From: Cantharellus purpuraceus
Lineage: Eukaryota; Basidiomycota; Agaricomycetes; Cantharellales; Hydnaceae
Reading direction: 5' to 3'
DNA length: 64,000 nt
Assembly: GCA_025174535.1 (NCBI GenBank)
Contig: JALBUN010000001.1
Location: 1,302,001-1,366,000 of the forward strand
The notes under the pieces were generated by a model, which was not told the origin of the DNA, made no database searches, and saw only the letters and a program-made list of their open reading frames with translations. This document shows positions 57,902 through 64,000 of the stretch, in pieces. Positions within the stretch are counted from its first letter, which is position 1; each line of letters starts with the position of its first letter. The position numbers and the translations under genes are program-made.

Positions 57902-58717
57902 TCACCGGTAGCGACGAAGGCTGAGAGTATTGTGCTTCCTCCAGGTAGCCCGTGCTGGGGTGTGATTGTAGCGGTTGCCTTTGCCGAGACCACGGTTCTG
58001 CGACGCAATGAGATTCGAACAGATTGTATGAACATGTACGCACTTGTTTGCCAATGCTGGTAAGGCCACGGGCCTCCCTCCTCTTGTGAACTGGTTTGCA
58101 GATCCAGTTGATTTTGGGATCACGTGTGATCTGATTACCCAAACGTCAGGGTACCTATGTACAGCAATTGTGCAGAGGTGCTCTTACCGCTTTGTGGTTA
58201 GGATCCACCAAAATAACCTCGTAGTACTTGTAGACACCATCCTGGTTGATCCAGTAGGAGTTCAAAACGCGGAGGTTCCCACAGCGACGTCCAACACGCT
58301 CCTCAGCCGTGCTTCGTAAACCACGTTGGAATTTAAGGTGGTTAACACCCTGACGCACGGGCTTGCCGTAAGTTGCACCTGGAGTCTCCATGGTCAGATC
58401 GACAACTTGGAGCATGACTGGTTAAGGCGTACCCTTTGGAACGGGCTTCTTCCTGTTTCCCCTCCTGACTCTGATGCGGTAGATCACATAGCCCTGCTTA
58501 GCCTTGTAGCCTAAGCGGCGAGCCTTATCGGGGCGGGAGGGACGCGAAGCACGGTGAATAACATTAAGTTGACGGTACTCCCAGCATCTATGCAAAGAAC
58601 CATGTCAGAAAATGGGTACACAAACCATCCAAATACCGACCGGACACGCAGCAGAAAACGGAGTACGTCTGACTGTTTCTTTTTGTACAGTTCCCCAATG
58701 TATTTGTATGCACCCAT
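57902..58717 (-). CDS. RPL15: 60S ribosomal protein L15 (eL15)
   Basis: Large-subunit ribosomal protein. Exons 58717-58641, 58587-58433, 58378-58188, 58130-58044 and 57997-57902 join in phase for 201 aa, close to the usual 203-204. It is recognised by [20 protein letters not shown], the [12 protein letters not shown] exon start, the [17 protein letters not shown] stretch, [60 protein letters not shown] and the basic C-terminus NTLSLRRYR. The C-terminal exon reads [10 protein letters not shown], apparently two residues shorter than the fungal YNHTPAGRRATW I expect. Four introns in a short gene are normal for basidiomycete ribosomal protein genes. Confidence 0.95.
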
Positions 58718-59303
58718 GTCACCGGCTAGACCAAAGTAAAATCAGTCATGGCACTACACTCCGGGATTCGGTCGACCACTTGGTCTAGGACGTCCCAGAC
58801 AGTATTGTCATGTAGAAATCGTACCTAGTGATTAGGACCTATCAAAGGCAAACGGTTAGCCAGTGTCATCCAGGCCAAACTTTGAGCATCCATCCGCTCC
58901 GACCATATGACAAGAGGTTCCCGGTCATTGTCGGATCTCATAGGAAGCCCCACCAGCTCAAACCAAGGTCATTAAGTACTCACCTAGTTGAAATGGCGAT
59001 GTTAGTCTTGATGTTACTCGCCGTCGGTGAGCTTTCGATGGTTTCAAAATCCGACACGTCCACACTGGTCCACAAGCCCCCCACTAAGACCACTTCAACA
59101 TAATTTACATTCAACACTGTTATCGTACACGCGTTCAACGGGGTCCTGATATCAACACAATAATGCGACGCTCTTGAACTCGAAATACCGCTCCTCTCAT
59201 GTTCACCGGACCCACCGCCACCCACCCGTGGCTGCAAAGTACGCAAATGGATTGTGCTTGACAACCGTCAGCAGCTCCCACTCATACATCGGTGGGAAAT
59301 GCA
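58718..59303. other. intergenic, eL15 promoter side
   Basis: 586 bp between the eL15 start and the end of the MGNLCSK gene, both minus. The 94-codon minus ORF at 58980-59264 lacks any family feature. Confidence 0.45.
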
Positions 59304-59687
59304 TCAGTCCCACTGCAATGAATTTAGAGCTTGACTTGTGGCAAATGGCCCAGATATACCCACCACAATCCTATCCGGCATCTCGTTCTGGTCCAACGCC
59401 CCGCTCTTTGAGGCTTCCAGTTTCGCAGCTAAGCGCCCTTGATTAGGGTTAGCCCTATTCACACCGCGACTTTGTTCCTAAAAAAGTTCGAGATATGCCC
59501 CTGGTCTGGGCAAGTCAACGTTGCTCACAGCTTTCCGACGATTCTCAGCAGCCTGGGCAGCCGCCTGACGGGCATCTACATCTGGGGGTATTCCGTTTGC
59601 ACCATATGTAGGTTGATGTAATCGTGCGGAATCGACGATGGTATGACCCCCGGAATGCGTTGACGCCTTCGAGCACAGATTGCCCAT
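59304..59687 (-). CDS. small conserved fungal protein beginning MGNLCSK, predicted lipid-anchored
   Basis: 93 aa from exons 59687-59529, 59477-59364 and a 9-nt last exon, 59312-59304. It starts MGNLCSKASTHSGGH: Gly2 fits N-myristoylation and Cys5 fits palmitoylation. The rest is Ala/Lys/Arg/Gln-rich helix (ARQAAAQAAENRRKAEQSR, then GRLAAKLEASKSGA), ending DRIVWD. Small fungal proteins with this N-terminus and a W-acidic end are conserved but, to my knowledge, poorly characterised; membrane anchoring is inferred from the N-terminus only. The first intron is in frame-breaking position, so the 69-codon read-through ORF is not the product. Confidence 0.75.
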
Positions 59688-60322
59688 TAGAGAGCAGGCT
59701 AAAATGAAACTCCGCTTGATGTGTGACCGGTCTTCAAACTACTGCTTTGCAAGAAAACAGCTTATAGCTACGCATCCATTTGCTCATGTCAGCCAGAACG
59801 GGACCAGATTCATCCCATATCGTCGCATTTCACAGCCTCATCTTCTGGATCAGCCCTTGCAATGTGCAGCACGTGCATATTGCCACGCTGATGGCTCCGA
59901 GTTGTCGAGAGTTCAACGTTTATGATTAGTGGCAAACTGTTTCAGTGGTGCTCCGACAAGGATTACTGCCGATTGCAATGAAGAATATCGAATCTTCAGT
60001 CTACGTTTGTCCAAAATACTAGTCGGCACATTGCAGTCGTCATCGATATTATGCTTACTACCAACCAGCAAGCGGCGACACTTTCAGGCAACATGAACAC
60101 TTGTGCTCACTCAATACAAAACATCCGTCAAGTAGGAGTACATGAAGTCGTACAAATCCAGCTGCTTAAGATAAAGCAATGTTTGAGATCATCCATAATT
60201 ACGTGCCACACTTCAAGTTTCAACACTTGGCTCTGCATCATGAGTTCCCCTCATTTCGGCAGGCTCTCGTGATCAAACGAGCTCAAAGTAGTAAGTCAAA
60301 TAAACATAAAGATGTCATACCG
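59688..60322. other. intergenic, no feature seen
   Basis: 635 bp between two minus-strand genes. Plus ORFs at 59680-59925 and 60051-60272 show no family signature. Confidence 0.45.
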
Positions 60323-61127
60323 CTACTCTTCCCCTACCCACCGATCTGCTATCTCTCCGATGTATGGTAACTCATATCGCGCAAGTCCATTATGTGTCGC
60401 GTCTCGATACGCTCGTAATCTGCGTCGCGGACATATATCAGTAGTCAATACATCTTCTCAAAGAAAACATACGCCATGCCAACAGCTGAGATCAGTAGTA
60501 CTATTGTCAAGGTAGTCTGAAGCCATGAAGGAAAGATGAATGACACGAGAATGCGGAAGAGAAGAAGTGGGGTGGTTAAAAGCGCAGATTGGTATGCTTT
60601 GTAGATGCAGCAGCGTGAGCAAGGCGATATTGTAAGTAGGCGCAGGACGAACCATGAAATCGAACAAAATCATTTGACGTTTCTAGTATCAGGAAGAGCA
60701 GAGCTTACCCAGATGCATAGTGTCAGATCAAATGAAGACTTATCAATACAATTCTGAGGCGCACCGGTAATGGGTCCACCCAAGTATGTAACAGCAGAGC
60801 AAACGTCTACTCTCCATCCGAACCTTGTCTCCCACATCTGTGAAGGGCTGTCGACTTCTTCCACCGCATCGACTCCACCCAACGCAGATGTATTAAATGT
60901 TGGCACGGCACCAGACTGATAGGAGCCTGGCGACGAATTTGGGATGGAAAACCATGGCCGCTTCGACTTTGGGAAGGTTGACGACTGTGATAGTGGGGAT
61001 GAACGAGCTTCTGGTTCATCTGGGGGTGGTGTCTACAGTCACTGCGCATGAATAGACTTGCCACCATCTAGTGGTGTATGATCCTCACATAGGGAGCGAA
61101 TGTTGATGCAAACTTTGAGACATCCAT
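60323..61127 (-). CDS. Tic20/DUF4870-like small membrane protein
   Basis: 192 aa from exons 61127-61089, 61032-60765, 60703-60653, 60596-60473 and 60419-60323, all in phase. The N-terminus is disordered (MDVSKFASTFAPYTPPPDEP). The domain starts at QMWETRFGWRVDV and continues SAVTYLGGPITALLFLILET, then DFVRFHAYQSALLTTPLLLF, RILVSFIFPSWL, and TLTIVLLISAVGMA. It ends in RAYRDATHNGLARYELPYIG and EIADRWVGEE. Four hydrophobic segments with an R-F-H-A-x-Q-S centre match the DUF4870/Tic20-like family of small integral membrane proteins. The function in fungi is not known to me. Divergent from eS24 with 195 bp between start codons. Confidence 0.78.
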
Positions 61128-61322
61128 GTGTAAATTATTGGTCGCAGTAGTGCAGCAAAGGGTCCTGTTTCTACAGACTTGCAGTGTGCCTAGCAGGGAT
61201 CTGCAAGCGAACTGAGGGATTTGTCAACAAAACTCCGACCGCAAACGCCCGATTCCTTCTCAAAACCTACGCCGGCAGAGACGACGAGCCTGTTGAGCTC
61301 GAGGCAAGTAAAATCATCGACC

Positions 61323-61977
61323 ATGGTGAGTCTATTCAACATCCAGCCGGTCTTGTCCCCCGATTTCGTGCGTTGTGGTTCCAGCGAGCTGTGGTCACAC
61401 GATGGATGGGTGGATGTTACTCTGGATGACCTTGCGTGCTGACGGGTCCACATGCAGTCTGACGCACCAGTAACCCTTCGCACTCGTAAATTCATCACCA
61501 ACCGCTTACTCCAGCGGCGCCAAATGGTCGTCGACGTCCTCCACCCGTCACGACCAAATGTTTCCAAGGCGGAGCTGTCGGAAAAGCTTGCGACCTTATA
61601 CAAAACGGACAAGTCGCGTGTGGTAACCTTTGGCTTCAGGACACACTTTGGTGGTGGACGTAGCACTGGCTTTGCTCTCATCTACGATGACGAGGCCGCA
61701 CATAAGAGGTTTGAGCCCCGGTATCGGTTGGTCAGGGTGAGTACTGGTATTGTAGTTAAAAACGTGTCGAGTCTTAAGCCCGCCCATCCAGGCTGGGATG
61801 GCAACTAAAGTTGAGAAAGCGTCCCGTAAATTGCGCAAGGAGCGCAAGAATCGTGCAAAGAAGGTTTGTCACCGGTTATCAAGATGATGTGTACGTCCTC
61901 ACTTAACGCTTGTCCTTGTCCAGGTTCGGGGGACAAAGAAGGTCAGGGCTGCTGAGCCACCAAAGAAGGGAAAGTAG
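61323..61977 (+). CDS. RPS24: 40S ribosomal protein S24 (eS24)
   Basis: Small-subunit ribosomal protein. Exons 61323-61325 (ATG only), 61458-61736, 61792-61863 and 61924-61977 give 135 aa. The ATG-only first exon is followed by a 132-bp intron, more than twice the local norm, and splices to [12 protein letters not shown]. That reproduces the family N-terminus M-S-D-x-P-V-T; a start at the ATG at 61452 would give MQSDAPVT instead. It continues [78 protein letters not shown] and a Lys-rich tail. Exon 2 holds nearly the whole fold. Confidence 0.93.
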
Positions 61978-62267
61978 TCGCATCGCACTGGTTTCTATAC
62001 TTGCCTCGCATATACTGGTCATACTGCCATTGGCTTTCCGCTTACAAAATCATTGCACATGGGGTGTATCGTATCTCTCACTGCATATGCCCGCATAAGA
62101 ATATGATATGCATCTCATGCACTACTTCTGGACTTGTTAATGTCATGTGAAGCTACACAGTGAGCTGCTGGGTGTACGTCATGCATCAATTACAACTAGG
62201 AAAGTATGGGTATCGGAAAGAACGCCATCTATACAGGCAGCATCGGTAAGTCGAAGGAAAGCCACGG
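61978..62267. other. convergent intergenic region, eS24 / ARP1
   Basis: 290 bp between the stop codons of two convergent genes. No ORF or repeat recognised. Confidence 0.5.
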
Positions 62268-63819
62268 TCAAAACCCCGTCTTCTTATGAATTATATCCGG
62301 ATCTTCTTGATACTCTTCTGCGGAGACCCACATCTGTCTCTGCGGTCAGGTCTATTTCTAGACAGTGTTAAAGCCAGCAAACCTTTTTGAACGTGCTTAA
62401 TCCTGCCAGAATACTTCCTCCTATCCATGTCGAATACTTACGCTCTGGTGGTGCGTAGATTTTGATCTTGATGTCCTTCAGGGCCAACTTCTTCACCTCA
62501 TTTAATAACCGGTCTCCGAATCCTATAAAGACTGCTCGAGAAGTATCAGGAAGACAAATGTCATCAACGAACCTCGACACAATGTGCTACCGCCACTTAG
62601 GACGACATTTGAGAAGAGACTCTTCCGGAGATCAAGATCGACACGGTTAATAGAGTCCACGACTACCTGATGTACGCCTGCATACTCCAAGCCAATCAAC
62701 TCGGGGTTGAATAGAATCTCTGGCGCGCGGAATCGTTCTGGACCTAGCTAGGAACAGCATCATCATCAACGACCGTGAGCTATAGACATTAATTATGTAT
62801 TACCTGGACAGCGTTCCCGTCTGGTAATCGGAACTCTTCCGTTCGCCCAACGCTCTCTTTCTCCTCTTTCGACGGGCTAAGCGCAACATAACAGCATTTC
62901 TCTTTGATAGTCCGTACTACTTCTCGTTCAGCTGTTGTATGTAAGTGATGTCCCGACTTCCGTAGGAGTAATTGAAGATGGTCTGTCACATCTCTGAGAG
63001 AGTGAATGAGAACTTGGTGACCTGGAGTGGACAATATACGCACCGACCAGCGACATCTACTCTTCGAATTGCGTGGGGCATTGAGAAGCCCTCAAACACA
63101 GGCACCGCATGTGTCACACCGTCCCCGGAATCAAGCACAATACCCGTCGTCCGCCCAGAGGAATATCTGCAATAGAGGTCGGATGAACTCACGCCATGCA
63201 CGGGTTACACAAGTCCACGTACAGTGATAACACAGCTTGCACAGACGTGAATAATGCTGGGACATTGAAGGTGTCAAAAAATATTTGAGCAGCAACGTCA
63301 CGGTTGCTGCGAGGATTCAGCGGTGCCTCTGTGAGCAATACCGGGTGCTACGCATACGAGTTAGAATGCTGTCATGTTTCCAAACCACCACGAACCTCTT
63401 CGCTCAACGTTCCCAACTCTTCTGCGTACACCCAGCTCCATATTCGCTCCATGTCGTCCCAATCAGTCACAATTCCATGTTCGATAGGATACTTGATTTT
63501 GAGCAACCCTCGGAATTCCTGAGCTTTTCGACCAATGAACACGTCTCCTTCTAACGCACCCGCCATGACGCGTACGTGCTTTGGACGACCAACACTAAGA
63601 AAGCATTGAGATGCGACGGCTTACATTCAGGACAAAAGCGAGCGCACAATGATGGAAAGAAGCATTTCGGATGATCCTGCCCCGCAAATCCAGCCTTAAT
63701 AGTTCCTGAGCCCTGTGAGCACGAGGTTGAGTAAGTGGTGGCTCCGTAAATGGTGTTACACTTACGTTGTCAATTACTACTGGTTGGTTTGTGAGCACGT
63801 CCTCATATTCGGCGGACAT
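62268..63819 (-). CDS. ARP1: Actin-related protein 1 (centractin), dynactin filament subunit
   Basis: Arp1 forms the short actin-like filament of dynactin, which links dynein to cargo. It starts at 63819 ([18 protein letters not shown]), with the phosphate-loop continuing G-S-G-type in the next exon, and [20 protein letters not shown]. The [12 protein letters not shown] segment and the [18 protein letters not shown] block distinguish Arp1 from actin. It continues [91 protein letters not shown] and [18 protein letters not shown]. The last exon encodes [21 protein letters not shown], one residue longer than the usual KTF end. Seven or more short introns. The first ATG is the start; no disruption seen. 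Confidence 0.92.
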
Positions 63820-64000
63820 GGTTAGCGTGGGCGCTAGAGAACGTCAAAGGCTTTGCAGCCTGTAAGGGTAAGCAAGGGAAACCAAGTCTAGAGGGTAGAC
63901 GGACGGGCGCTTAGCTTGAAGTGCACTAGGTTATGACAGGCAACCACACGCTTCTCTCGCTATGCCTCGTACTCTGTCTTCTTCTCTCTCTATCTGTAAG
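63820..64000 (+). other. ARP1 promoter side; possible start of a further plus-strand gene at the edge
   Basis: An ATG at 63962 opens a short frame (MPRTLSSSLSI) that runs to GTAAG at the last bases of the window, a good donor site. It could be the first exon of the next gene, but eleven codons are not enough to claim it. Confidence 0.2.

Noticed and set aside
61184..61429. Plus ORF upstream of eS24
   Set aside because: Overlaps the promoter and first intron, with no similarity; the eS24 exon structure explains the region better.

Overview
The window comes from a filamentous basidiomycete, almost certainly an agaricomycete. Genes are compact and cut by many 46-65 bp GT-AG introns (two are GC-AG). 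Gene content is fully eukaryotic. The mobile DNA (Ty3/gypsy and Ty1/copia debris, a tyrosine-recombinase fragment) is typical of mushrooms. I saw no bacterial, CRISPR, tRNA or rRNA features. Gene names rest on protein motifs I recognise. Exon joins were hand-checked for splice sites and reading phase where coordinates are listed.

Layout. 1-2004 (-): N-terminal part of REV3 (DNA polymerase zeta), running off the left edge. 2114-3571 (+): a dysferlin-domain (TECPR1/Pex23-like) protein sharing a 109-bp divergent promoter with REV3. About 4.3-14.8 kb is a transposable-element island: a tyrosine-recombinase remnant, a copia 3' end with its LTR border, a gypsy pol relic, and three LTR families nested in one another, with target-site duplications and a ~300-bp micro-inversion still readable. 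15.0-19.6 kb (+): a DExH RNA helicase with two N-terminal dsRNA-binding domains. 20.1-23.4 kb (+): AP-2 alpha adaptin, tail-to-tail with a Bud2-like RasGAP (23.5-27.0 kb, -). 27.4-28.7 kb (-): ELO fatty acid elongase. 28.7-32.8 kb: no gene I can support. 32.8-44.9 kb (+): the 12-kb VPS13 gene. 45.2-49.5 kb (-): tripartite DENN-domain protein. 50.1-52.0 kb (-): NIPA-type Mg2+ transporter. 54.0-55.4 kb (+): SurE-like phosphatase/nucleotidase. 55.6-57.5 kb (-): secreted, probably GPI-anchored GH16 glucanase. 57.9-58.7 kb (-): ribosomal protein eL15. 59.3-59.7 kb (-): small MGNLCSK protein. 60.3-61.1 kb (-): Tic20/DUF4870-like membrane protein. 61.3-62.0 kb (+): ribosomal protein eS24. 62.3-63.8 kb (-): Arp1/centractin of dynactin.

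The genes are housekeeping (DNA repair, RNA metabolism, endocytosis, lipid transfer, fatty acid elongation, wall remodelling, ribosome, dynein motor) and form no obvious pathway cluster. The most informative parts are the TE island, whose insertion and rearrangement history can be reconstructed from this sequence alone, and several unusual gene structures: two GC-AG introns, an ATG-only first exon, and a 9-nt last exon. I found no convincing undescribed system; the best unexplained stretch is 28.7-32.8 kb.
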